From: Macrocybe gigantea
Taxonomy: Eukaryota; Basidiomycota; Agaricomycetes; Agaricales; Callistosporiaceae
DNA length: 64,000 bases
Direction of reading: 5' to 3'
Assembly: GCA_011319805.1 (NCBI GenBank)
Contig: SJRY01000257.1
Coordinates: forward strand, 1-64,000
In this document: positions 1 through 10,646 of the stretch, in pieces
Position numbering within the stretch: position 1 is the stretch's first letter
Layout: each line of letters opens with the position of its first letter
The notes under the pieces: model-generated
Databases searched by the model: none
What the model was told of the DNA's origin: nothing
The model's input: only the letters and a program-made list of their open reading frames with translations
Made by a program: the position numbers and the translations under genes

Positions 1-1871
1 CGAAGTCCCACAGCAACCATGGGAAGATATCAGAGATAGATCTCATAGGACCTACCCAGCTCGAATGGCTTTAATGCCATCGCCGCAGTCACAGACCACC
101 TGACCAAGATGATCCACCTAGTTCCCCAAAGACCGAACTCACAGCAGAAGGTCTCGCACGACTATACGGAGACAATGTGGGGCGGCTTCATGGAATCCAC
201 GAAAGATCATTAGTGATCGAGGACCCCAGTTCACAGCATGATTCATGACAGCACTTCTAAAATTACTCGGAACAAAGCAAAATCTATCAACGGCCTATCA
301 CCCACAGACAGATGGACAGGCGGAACGATCCCACCAAGAAATGGAAGCCTTCCTCAGAAGCTTCACAAACAACTTACAGGACAATTGGGCAGAATGGATA
401 GCAATCGCAGGTACCAATACAATGACAAAGCACACCAGGAACGAAGGAGACACCATTCTACCTCAACTATGGAATGCACCCCTGGAAGGGAGAGCCACAG
501 ACACAGAAGGGAAAACCCTGCAGCAAAAGACTTCATCAAAAGAATGAACCAATATACGAAAGGAAGCAAATTCCGTGCTGCAATATGCACAAACACGAGC
601 CAAAGACAATTACGATGCGAGACGAAAACCCGCCTGTGAATACAAGAAGGAGATAGAGTATGGCTAGAAGCTACCAATATCACAGTCAATCGACCATCAA
701 AGAAGTTATCGGCACTCCGATACGGACCGTTCAAGGTGGTTGAAAAGAAAGGAGCCTTGGCATATCGCCTGGAACTCCCAGCATCATGGCAGCTGATACA
801 CCCCATGTTCAATGAAACACTGCTCATGCCTTACAAAGGACCCCGTTTCAAGATACAAGAGCAACCATCACCACCACCCCTGAAATCATAAATGATGAAG
901 AAGAGTACAAGATAGAAGAGATCCTAAAAAGGAAGAAACAAGGGAGGGGGACACTATTCCTGGTCAAATGGAAAGGATACGGACACGAAGAGAACACATG
1001 GATCAAAGTGAAGGAACTGGGGAATGCGCAGCAAGCTCTAGACCACTTCCTAAAGAAGACTGCGAACCAGGATAAAAGGATCACGACAAGAGGGAAGAAG
1101 ACCAAAAATCGCACATCATGACCACCAATGCCCCCATCAGCATTGACAGCAGCGAGGGCAGCCGCGCACCTACCCCAACCGCCCAAGCAACCTTGAGAAT
1201 CTGGCAAGGATTCTCAACGCTAGCGACTACATGGACCCCCTTGCCATCACACTTGGCGCATATATGCACTATGTTATGACCATCCGCATGCACCTCTGGA
1301 CCGGGCGAACCCCTGATGGGACCGGCCCCACTGCAGCTGAACGTATTGCACTTTGCAAGGCAATGGAAATGCTTCGCACAGAAAACCAGCGACTTAAACT
1401 CCTCGCCACCACACTCCATCACATCTGCGCCTATAATGAAGAGCTCATTCATACATGGGCCCGCGTGCCGTGACTGCCTGGGAGACCAATACTGGGTGGG
1501 GACAGCTGGACTAAGGTTTTTCGTGAGGACACGAATCTACAGAGAGGGTGATGTTACAGACGTCGCCCAAAGGACCATTCATTTTCCTATCTTATCTTTC
1601 CCACATCCCTTATCTCCCCCGTCATGCTGTGCAGCACACAGCCATCGAGTCATCCCACTTCCCTAGTCATTCTGAGTCATCTCCTTCCAGTCTTACTCAT
1701 CCGCAGTCCACAGCATTGCGCAGCCCATGGTCCATGCTCGAGTACTGTAATGTATATAAGGACTCCCAGATGTACCAGTAGCGCTAGGCTTAATATTCCT
1801 TTTGCCATCATCTCAAGACCACTCTCGCACTTAGTCTGCCCGAGTCCTTCTGAGATTCGTCTAGCCTAACA
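1..1871 (+). mobile_element. Ty3/Gypsy chromodomain retrotransposon, decayed 3' end, truncated by window edge
   Basis: The first 1.1 kb can be followed against the pol gene of the better copy at 54985-61520. It covers the end of the integrase core (PWEDI start near position 20; HPQTDG near 300), the linker and the chromodomain (near 900-1060). The frame is broken by small indels and by CG-to-TG/CA changes, for example an Arg codon CGT read as TGT near 637. A TGA lies at the same place as in the other copy, just before FMTALL (about 238). The element ends with an LTR at 1552-1871. The 5' half lies outside the window. It sits inside the Copia element that starts at 1872, so it is the younger of the two insertions. 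Confidence 0.9.
1552..1871 (+). repeat. Gypsy 3' LTR (320 bp)
   Basis: It begins TGTTACAGAC and ends GCCTAACA, and closely matches both LTRs of the element at 54985-61520. A TATATAAG box lies at 1753-1760. The predicted transcript start AGGCTTAATAT is at 1786-1796, 33 bp downstream. A purine-rich tract just before the LTR (AGAGAGGGTGA, about 1541-1551) is the likely plus-strand primer. The 5-bp target duplication cannot be checked because the other end is outside the window; the downstream 5 bp are GTCCC. Confidence 0.93.
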
Positions 1872-3172
1872 GTCCCTGCAGCCCTGCTCGCACTGCTGGG
1901 AACCGGGTTTGCCGGATCTGGCTTGCTTTCCAGATTCGGTGCATTCTGGCTCACTGGCTCCCCCTCAAGCTGGGAAGGCTGAGCTGGTTCCAGAATTATA
2001 TCATCATCATGTTCCTCCAGCAGGTCCTCCAGCGAAAAAATGACGTTCTGTGATGTCAATATTCGCCGCGCGCTTGGACTGTAGTAGCGGTAGCCCTTCG
2101 TCCCAGCCGCAATTCCGGTAAAGATGAATTTTCGTGACTTGGCATCGAGCTTACTGATTTTGCCATTCTGATTTAGGACCCAGCATGGTCGGCCGAACTC
2201 CTGCAGATCAGCGATGTCTGGTTTTTCGCCCGTAAAAACCTTGTCAGGCATCTGTCCTTTCAGCACATTGGTCGGTGAGTGATTTCGGAGGTAATTGGAG
2301 TACGTGATAGCCTCCGGCCATAGGAATTTTGGTACGTTCCATGCAATCATCATTGCGTGGGCCCGTTCGACTAACGTTCGATTCAGTCACTCAGCAATTC
2401 CATTTTGGGAAGGTGAGTGCGTGGCCATGATTTCTAACTCCATCCCACAGCCAAGAAGAAAATCGCGGAATGCTGTATTGATGAACTCGCCTCCACCATC
2501 AGCGCAGAACTTCCTAATTTTTCTCCCCGTCTGCGTCTCGAACCACGCCTTGTAGTTCTTGAAGCACAGTAAGGCCTCGCTCTTCTTTTTTATGAAATTG
2601 ACCGTGGACTTCCTGCTTTTCCCATCAGTGAAGCTGACATAATAAAGCTTGCCTCGGATTCCAGCTACGCGCGCAGGTCCCCACACATCGGCAATGATGA
2701 GATCGCCGATTTCCTTGATCTCGGTCTCAGACTCCTTTGGGAATGGCACGACATGCTGCTTTGCCTGTATGCAGGCATCGCACTGTGTACTCGGTTCGCG
2801 TGACTCATCCACATCAAGTCCAGTTACGAGTCCCTTGGCCTTCATGGCCCGGATGCCATCCATATGGAAGTGGCCAAGGACCTTGTGCCACTCGTCCCAA
2901 GTACGTTTCGCCAGATTCCTGCCTGCTAACGTGAACATCTTTGGAGTAGGCCCTTGGACAGCTGCAATGGCTCTCATGTCATACAGCCACCCGATCTGGG
3001 TCCCCTCCATGACAACTGACCAGCTTTTCAGTGTGATCACGGCAATTTTATTGCCCGAAAGGTTTAGATCAAATCCGGCCTCCGTCATCGCGCCTACACA
3101 AATCAGGTTAAATGGCACACTAGGCACATGGAGCGCATCCCTTAGGAGGAAGGTGTGAGATTTCCCTCCCAC
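1872..3172 (-). pseudogene. Copia pol: GAG-pre-integrase and integrase core, C-terminally truncated
   Basis: In order: end of the protease domain; the pre-integrase zinc region WHKVLGHFHM...CDACIQAKQ; and the integrase core with DVWGPA, SFTDGKSR, CADGGGEF and THSPSQNGIAE. Asp, Asp and Glu of the catalytic triad appear present. A TGA (2387-2389) interrupts just after NGIAE. The frame then continues through TLVERAHAMMIAWNVPKFLW and the integrase C-terminal region until the Gypsy LTR at 1871 cuts it off. Confidence 0.85.
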
Positions 3173-3232
3173 GTCTCCAACAATCCTGACTGTTCCCTTG
3201 CCTATTACAGGCGCTGGCTTGCTGCCAAATCC

Positions 3233-4197
3233 TCACACGGAATGGCCGACGACTTCCTGGTAAGTGATGAAATACTTCCTTTCCCGGGTGATGTGTTTGG
3301 TGACAGCACTGTCTGCAAGCCACGCTTGGCTCGAGATACCCGCTAGGGCCATCATTTCGTCGCTGTCGCCATCCGCTCCTGTGCATGCCCAATCGGGTGG
3401 GTCCTTGGAGTCCTCTCCAACATGTGCGCTATCCGACTTCTTTGGATTCTGCCCGGACCTTCCCTCACCCTTGTCATCTGCCTTCTTTTTCATGTGCTCC
3501 GAGGTGTAATGCCCCTTCTGTCCACAAACGAAGCAGTTCCCTGTGAACTTCTTCTTCTTTTTCTTCTCCTGCTTCCCTGCCAGGGCTGTTTCGTCCTTGG
3601 GCTCTCGCACACGACGCTCAACCTCAAGAATTCGTGAGATCAAGTTTGCCGAGTTATCAAGGGTCGCGGTATCGATGCTGGAAATAAAGTTATTCCAGGA
3701 TTCCGGTAACGAGGTGAGTAGGATGATGGAAAATTCTGCATCAGAAACCTTCTGCCCTAGTGAGTTCAGTTCCTCGCGATAGCCCTGCATCGTTCTGATG
3801 TGTTCCTCGATCAGTGTGGCTTCCTCGCACTGTGCGTGGAAGAGCTTTCTGCGTGTGACAACAATGCCTAGGGCCCCCTGGGGCTCCATCATTGTCTTCA
3901 GGGTGCTCCAAGCTCCCGACGCGCTTTCTGCTGACATCACGTACATGAAGATCTGGTCACCTACACATGATCGGATCGTTGTCAAGGCTTGGCGGTCCCT
4001 CTTCTTCCATGCTGCCAGTTTCTCGTCTGATGGTTCCGGCATCTTTTCCTCACCCGTAACAATTTCCCACTGACCTTTTCGATGAATAGGTCCATCATCT
4101 TGACCCTCCAGATCATGTAGTTCTCGGGTCCTTGCAGCGGCTCGATGCGGATGACGTTCGTTGCTTGGGTGGCTATGTCGGCAACAGTTTCGGACAT
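3233..4197 (-). pseudogene. Copia gag and start of protease, one frameshift
   Basis: The gag begins MSETVADIATQ and has the Copia gag pattern GPENYMIWRVKMMD. The frame then shifts near 4063; one extra G in the GG run of AAAGGTCAG restores GQWEIVTGEEKMPEPSDEK. A zinc knuckle reads CFVCGQKGHYTSEH, with the last Cys replaced by His, so metal binding is probably impaired. The protease motif reads WLADSAVTKHI (usually ADSAATxHI). The frame ends at a TGA (3233) and goes on in frame into integrase. Confidence 0.8.
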
Positions 4198-4287
4198 GGT
4201 GGCAGTGTAGGGGGTTTAGCTGGTAGTGTCGAGAGTGTGCAGGTAGAGAAAAATATTTTTTAGAGATTTAGGCCGGGGCCCATAACC

Positions 4288-4495
4288 TGTAGAAAAATCG
4301 TAGACAACCTTGTTGCATTCTTGTAGACTACGAGCCCTTTTATACATAGTCGTAGGTCTTTTCCTAGCTACGAAACTTGTAAGGTAGTTCTGATACAGTA
4401 TGCTAATATATCACTGATATATATAATAAAGTCGGGCACAGCCCAGTGTGCGTGTATCTATGCTCGTCGTGATATGGGATTACCCACTTTCAACA
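4288..4495 (-). repeat. Copia 5' LTR (about 208 bp)
   Basis: On the minus strand it starts TGTTGAAAGT and ends TTTTTCTACA, the usual TG...CA ends. It carries TATAAAAGGG (plus-strand about 4335-4345) and is followed at once by GGTTATGGGCCC, a plausible primer-binding site. The outer edge at 4495 is supported independently: the membrane-protein homology of the flanking relic stops exactly there. No second LTR is present to compare, so the inner edge is the less certain one. Confidence 0.6.
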
Positions 4496-4900
4496 ATGTA
4501 AACTTGACTTGACGATACGCGATGCAGGCCATGAGGTTGATCAGCGCAAATATCGGGATCGTGCAGTACGACGCGACCAGGCTCTTCCTTTCCAGCGCCA
4601 CGACCAGCAGGACTTGTACGGAAAAAAAGGAGCGTGAAGTATGTGCCATTCCTTATATACCGTTCTTCGCGACACGATTTTCAGTTCACTATGAAGCTCT
4701 CTTGACCGACTTGACGACGTCCGCAACAGTCGGACAGACCCTTACTGTAATCCTTACAGAGGCATCACCGCGATTGCGTGAGGAACTGCGGAAGCTGTAG
4801 GGCGTGCATTTTTGAGTTAGTCCTCGGCTTTCGGACTTTGATGACTTGCATTTCGCGCAACCGCACGACTCCTGCCTGTCATGCACATCATTTCCACACC
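4496..4900 (-). pseudogene. Relic of a multi-span membrane protein gene, paralogue of the gene at 8158-9471
   Basis: The stretch YCTIPIFALINLMACIAYRQ (about 4510-4570) matches TIPVLAVINLMACIVFRK of the gene at 8158. Upstream, RITVRVCPTVADVVKSVKRA (about 4690-4760) lines up with YYLCVRTSSGLCSAILTALM of that gene. The C-terminus is lost where the Copia LTR begins, and the 5' half is unreadable. A local duplicate that was broken by transposon insertion is the simplest reading. How far the relic extends past 4900 is unclear. Confidence 0.6.
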
Positions 4901-6476
4901 GTCCACGAAAAATGGCTCATGCAGGCAAAAAGCGCAGACAATTACCCTCAGGAATTCGGTCTTCGGATCGGGAGCGCGATCGGATAGGATTCTACTCGCG
5001 TCCGACAAGTCTGCGCCTCAGATATGTTATTTACGGGGTAGTCCTGGGCGAATGATAGAGGGTGCTCCAACAAGCGACATCAACTACATTCCACTTGCTG
5101 CTTGCCGTGTGCTCTAGGGCCGCATTCCTTCAAAGTCGAGCTCTGATAGAAAGGTAACGGTTTTCGCTGACTCATAAATTACATGGGGATGACCTAGTAT
5201 CCTGATTCCGATGATGATCTCATTCTACCAATTCCCACAGAGCATAATACCTAACGCTTTATGGCCATGGGCGCTCGGTTCAGGATCGAGGACACGGCCT
5301 TCCAGTATGCTTTGACTGTGGGCATGGCAGTGCAGTATTGTCCATGCTTCCATTATGATTCTACCTGACCATCGCTCTAGTTATATATTTATTTTGATTC
5401 TCCGGCCTCCATGATGGCAATCGTATCGGGTCTTGTTACTCGCCCAAGATGGGCTCGCGGCACGTCGCTGCCATTCGTGGTCCATCAGAATGTTAGTGGG
5501 TCAGTGTCAATGCCGAGTCTCCACTCTGAACACCAGGCTCGAAATAGAACTATCAAAGACTATGAGCTCGAGATCGAACTCTGATAAAGAAGATTGGGCA
5601 TGGTACATATCACCCGGAAATGTTGAAATAGCATCCATCGCCAACAAAGGAAGCAAGTCCCTGAGCTGGAACACCGTAAATGTGACGCGCGAGCTTAATA
5701 TTTTCGTGCAACTGGATCTCAGCGTCGAGGGCTGAGACCGTCGATTGAGGGACTATGACACTGACGGAGTGATCCTGGAATGCCTTTTTTTAGCGTTTGG
5801 AGCATCCTGTAGCGTGCCAGGAGATGAGTCTCAGTCCGCTCCAAGACCGCAAACGGAGGAAATAATCCATGGAAAGAGATCGTGATGAACATGCTTTGTT
5901 CATAATCAGGTTTCAAGAATCCCGCGCCCATCATGCGTCTCATACCATCTGCATTCCGTTGAGTTACCGCCAGCTACGGCGGTGGGACAGATGGCAGAGG
6001 CTTCCATCCAAGGACATCTCCGATCTCTCACTCGCCAGGAATGCCAAGTCCATGATTGCTGATCGCAAGAGAGCGTCCAATGAACGTCAGTTTGTTTTTC
6101 CTGTCTCAATCTTCTGATGAGGCATTTTGAGCATTCCGCTGCGCGATCAAGAAGTAACGAAGGTAAAGTTGCCACTGATTGATAGCGCGGCGCGGTTCGA
6201 TTGCATCGGAGTTGATCACAGTCGTGTTCGGACTATGAATACCTATGCACCTTTATCGGGTTCTGCGGTGTTTCTTGCCCAGTGTGAAAGGGGGGGTTCA
6301 TCGTATGTTGGTTCTGGAAATCTCAAACTTGTCCATCATGGGAAGCCGCAGGAAGGAAAGAGATCAGATCAATAGAAGTGTCCAATAGACATGGAATGTC
6401 ACTGCGAAGAAGCATATATTTGGGCGCCCCTCGACACATCACATGCGCCACGCAGTCCCCGATCACCTTGTTAAAT
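4901..6476. other. About 1.6 kb without a recognisable gene
   Basis: Only short open frames without family resemblance occur on both strands. The left part may hold unrecognisable 5' remains of the membrane-protein relic. The right edge is the 3' flank of the hydrolase gene. Confidence 0.5.
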
Positions 6477-7733
6477 TCAATGCGCTTGTCCCAGGACCTT
6501 GTGCAAGAAATCAATCTGAGCGTTCACGTTGACGTCAAAACACTGCATTATCCGAGTCAGAAACGACCGCCAGGTAAGGAGTCGAAGAACGAACTTTTCC
6601 GCCTTTCATGATATCAAAATGGCCGCCGTTTCCTTCCACAAGTGTGACGGCTGTGAGGGATGGGTCATGTTGTACGATGTTGCGGCGAGGCGGTGGGAAA
6701 GCACAACTCACTATTTTTGGCGTTTTCGGCGACGCTTCGCGCTGTGGCTATCGGAAGCATGTCATCCTCTGTTGTGGCCACAATCAGAACAGGACAGTGC
6801 GCTTCTTTGAGCTTTGGCCCTGGACGGGCGTCCATGAGTTGAAACGAGATGCTGGGGTTGATCAGGTTGGGGGCCTCGGAAAACGGCGTGCTCCCTTGCT
6901 GGAACATGTCCACGAAGCCTGACACACGCAACGAAGAATCAGATTTTGGCTTGCTGTGGGAACCCCGATGCGAGCCTGCTGTTTGCCCGTACCTTTGTAC
7001 GCGCTCGGCGTGGCCAGAAAGGCGAACTCGCCTGGTTTTCCCACTGCTCGAACGAAGATCGGAGAGAGGCCTAGCTTTGACTTGACGAGATCCACGATCG
7101 CCCAGAACATGAGGCGTGGGTTGAAAGGCGCAGCCATGACGGCAGCGTGTCCTGTGAACAAGGAGAATAGCGTAAGACACTCCACGATAGTGAGCGCAGC
7201 ATGGAGCGTGTCTGCGGTCTTCAAAGCTCACCGTCGAGCATCGGGGAATGTGCCATGGCACCTGCCAGACCCGTATCGTCCAACGCGAGCTGAGCAACGG
7301 ACAGCCCGCTCAGGGCGCTGCCCATGACCACCATCTTGTCGTTCCTGAACGTCTCGGGGTGCTGACGAGCATACTTGAGCACGCTCCTGTAATCCTGCAG
7401 CTGCTTTTTCACATCGACGAGGTCGCGCGGCTTCCCGCCCGAGTCGCCGAAACCGCGATAGTCAAAGATCAGAGACGCAAACCCGGCACGCTCTGCCCAT
7501 TGCTCCCCAAACGTCGCCAGGCCTGCGTCCTTGATGACGGTCATCCTAAAACGGAACGTACTGAGCTCCATTTCTCTTTCGTGGGATGCGAGTAGTGCAA
7601 GAATTTACCCATGACCGGCGACAACCAAGGGATACGGAGCTTGCTGTTTCAAGGGTTTGTAGAACCACACATGGAGAGACACGTTATCCTCCACGCTCGG
7701 GATGAGAAGCGTTTCTCTTTCGAATGCAGCCAT
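6477..7733 (-). CDS. Alpha/beta hydrolase (polyketide transferase/esterase-like)
   Basis: Six exons (7609-7733, 7232-7545, 6993-7151, 6712-6918, 6595-6650, 6477-6542) join with GT-AG introns to 308 codons without a break. The start MAAFERETLLIPS is chosen because VVAGHGMTVIKDAGLATF, the oxyanion-loop region of this family, follows after intron 1. Next come FDYRGFGDSGG, the nucleophile elbow GSALSG (Ser), an acid region near VLIVATTEDDMLP and the catalytic His in EGNGGHFD. It resembles soluble fungal hydrolases that act on polyketide or ester intermediates. Its place 3 kb from a polyketide synthase makes a tailoring or transfer role possible; that is inference from context. Confidence 0.85.
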
Positions 7734-8157
7734 GATCAACAAGTGCCGAGAGTGTTGCTTTTGGTTGAAACACCTGGAAGATGGTGGTTGTTATAGAGGA
7801 TGGCTAGAACTGATGCTGATGACATCCCGAAGGTTTGGTGTTTGAATGCCAGTGCATCCTAGAATTTAGTGATAATAGACCAGTCTGCTAGATCATATAC
7901 TTTCACAAATATCCCAAAGACACAAACAAACACCGGTTTGCCTCATCACCGTCGGATTCCGATGAGTGCGAGGGAATCTGACTTGTGGAGCTGGGGTCCG
8001 AACCATTGGTAACCATGCTGGTGTGCCACTTCCCGGTTTAGGGATTCGAATTCTTCATCCCCGAACTGCATGATGAGCGCTCAACAAAAAGGTTTTTTGC
8101 GATAAATTACATATCCTGGATGCAGGTCACAAGCTCTTGTAATGTACTGTACATTAA
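7734..8157. other. Intergenic spacer
   Basis: It holds the upstream region of the hydrolase gene and the 3' flank of the next minus-strand gene. I see no conserved element or RNA gene in it. Confidence 0.5.
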
Positions 8158-9471
8158 TCAACGGGAGTCTTCATATGTATTCTGCGATTCCTTCATCACC
8201 ACTACCTCCAACGGCGCCGGCTCCTGACCACCTATGCTCTTCGTCATAGGCGACAGCGAATAGCCTTTGTCATCACCATCATGCGTGTAATCCGATCGGC
8301 CAGTGTGTTGGAAGGTGGGGCGCCCGGAAGCAACTTTGAGCGTCGTGGAGCGTATATCCATGGTGGTCTTGTACGTAGTGCCGTCAGTCGTAATGTGACC
8401 GAATCGGACCTTTCTGAACACGATACACGCCATGAGGTTGATCACAGCCAACACCGGGATCGTGCACATTCCGTGGTACACCGGTGGCAACTCTTCGTCT
8501 CCAGCATCACCACCAAAACGATATTGCCGCAGACAGCAACGCTGTTTCATCAAAGCTGTCAAGATCGCGGAACAGAGGCCAGAGCTTGTGCGAACGCACA
8601 GGTAATAATATTGACCGCCGTACAACAAGGCGCGGGAAAGCCGCGGTATTGAGCTGCCCTTGCCGAAGAAGGCCTTGAATCGAGCCTGGTTCGACTCCTC
8701 GACCATGTGATACGTAAGAATGCGGTAAGAGATCGCGAGGAAAACGGCGGAATCGTTGATGAGCGGGCAAATCAAGGCTGCGACGGTGTAGGACTCGACC
8801 CGCGTGTTGATGCACTGCCGTGTCGGCTCGATGTGCGCTCCACTTATGCCGACTGGGACCGTGATGGATGCTGCTGAGACGGCTAGCCACGAGATGCCGA
8901 ATAAAATTTGGATGATGGTGTCTCCAAAGAAGACGGCCCGCACGCGAAGATAGAATAGCAAGGAGGTCGTGGAGAGTGAAGCGACAAAGCATACCCCGAG
9001 GGCGACTTGTAACGCTTGACAATGCTCGACGGGTGCGACTGGACGAGAGAATATGTTGGAGAAAATACGCCGAGTCCACTAGATGAAGAATACCTTGAAA
9101 GACAAAACTAGTCAAAATGTAGGCAAATGTAGCGACCCTGCAGCGCAGTTAGAATTCCGAGGACAGTACATGACCAGAATCTCGATTACCTGGAAGTATA
9201 ATACACCAACGTCGGAAGTCCTATTTTATACTTGAAGAGCAACTTGTAGTCGCTCGGAAAGTTCAGGAAGACATCCCAGATGTATATCTTAGCAAAAGAA
9301 AAACGTCACATTTCTTTCACGACATATGAACATGGAGAACTCCGAACTCACCCCGAGAGTCACCGCATAGACATACCGCGACACTTCGAATTGGCTTGCA
9401 AGATCTGGAGGCACCCAAGCTAGCGGTGTATAGGGATTCGGGAGCTCGAGGCAGGTAGCATTGGATGCCAT
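8158..9471 (-). CDS. Multi-span integral membrane protein, basidiomycete family of unknown function
   Basis: Four exons (9352-9471, 9190-9287, 9094-9137, 8158-9038) give 380 codons in one frame. The protein starts MASNATCLELPNP. About six or seven hydrophobic segments follow, including VATFAYILTSFVFQ, ALQVALGVCFVASLSTTSLL, IIQILFGISWLAVSAASI and TIPVLAVINLMACIVF. It has an extracellular-type loop GAHIEPTRQCINT and a polar, Ser/Thr-rich C-terminal tail of about 75 residues. I recognise the pattern from mushroom genomes but know no function. A broken paralogue lies at 4496-4900. Confidence 0.8.
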
Positions 9472-10646
9472 GGATGGATTTCGCGAGCAAAGAAGCCGAG
9501 CTGAAAGGTCAAGCTTCTTATCGGTGCAGTGCACCACATGCTCATGCGCGATTCCCACCCGTTCGGCGAAATATAAACTTTGACATCATCAAACATCATA
9601 GAAGTTCTAGGTCAGCTTGGGGACCGTTCCCTGGCTTGTCACGTTTTCGGTACAAATGCAACATCAAGCGGCTCGGGAGTTCTGAAAGCGGATCTAGGCC
9701 CATTTGAGAGTCAGGATCCGAAATAAACACGTTCGCATCGATGTCCTAATCGTGCGTGTCCGTCGTCGTACGCCGACGGTCGATAGGCGATACTTGGGAC
9801 CAAAGATGCGCTGTGTCAGTCCAAGTCAGTATTGATACTGATACAGCATGCACGGAGCTTGCGGGATAGACTGCTTACTGGACACTTCATAACCCAAACT
9901 GAGCGGCTGTTTGAAACCTCCAAGAAGCCAACGCCACATCGGGACACACAATGGTAAACTGCGATAAACACTCAGGCAAACCGAATATTCGTGCTTGGTT
10001 TGGAGTTGCTTTTTCCATCACAACCAAGTTATGAACTGTTCTGCTTTGATTCTTTTTGCGGAACCTGGCTTATCACTGAAGAACTGAAATAAGCGCCACA
10101 GACAGCAGCGAACGTCGCTGTCAGCATGGATGACGGCTTATTACTACCTTAGACGTCGGCTTCGAGGTTTGCGACACCCAAGAGGACCCCCACGTTCTCA
10201 GCCCATTATGTGAACAACGGTCAAGGAAGATTTATATGCATCAAAATTCGCGCGCCTGGGATTCCAAGGACGCATAATTCCAATACTGGATTCACGTTTC
10301 TTTCAATGGAAACTATCAGAAGACTTCGTACTTTTTATACGTCTTTTTGTCTTCCGCTCATCATTACATCTAAACTTATTAGTCTCTAATCAGAACAACC
10401 CAGCTTCAGAAGGCTGAAACTAGCAGCACAGTGCCATGCCCTTGCCATCATCATTCCGTGTATCATGGCGTTCTTACGGCTCCTGCTTCACTGCCTTGCT
10501 GTTTCTCATCTGTAGCAAACTCCCAGCACAGTCTCTCAGCTACGAACGGGCGTAGGATTTAAGGCTCCTATTCCGCGGGGTCCGATTATCATCTTTTTGC
10601 CCACTTTCTATTACCCATCCGCTATTCCGCTCTTCGCACTTCCATA
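9472..10646. other. 1.2-kb intergenic region between divergent genes
   Basis: It separates the minus-strand membrane protein from the plus-strand polyketide synthase and should hold both promoters. No coding resemblance was seen in six frames. I could not identify a specific regulator site. Confidence 0.5.

Larger units (their letters stand above)
1872..4495 (-). mobile_element. Ty1/Copia retrotransposon, 5' part, truncated by the Gypsy insertion
   Basis: It reads on the minus strand: LTR (4288-4495), probable primer site, gag (from 4197), protease, then integrase. Pol stops at 1872 where the Gypsy LTR begins, so reverse transcriptase and RNase H are missing from the window and may lie left of it. 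In-frame TGA codons fall at 3233-3235 (after the protease region) and 2387-2389 (in NGIAE-TGA-LNRT, where Copia integrases have Arg). There are no other stops in pol. A one-base frameshift lies in gag near 4063. Confidence 0.9.

Noticed and set aside
4401..4495. A shorter 95-bp Copia LTR ending before GTATCAGAAC
   Set aside because: The 208-bp model contains the TATA box, ends in CTACA and is followed by a better primer-site candidate.
6665..7297. A 210-codon minus-strand frame over the hydrolase
   Set aside because: It runs through introns; only its end coincides with the true exon 4 frame. The spliced model gives continuous family motifs.
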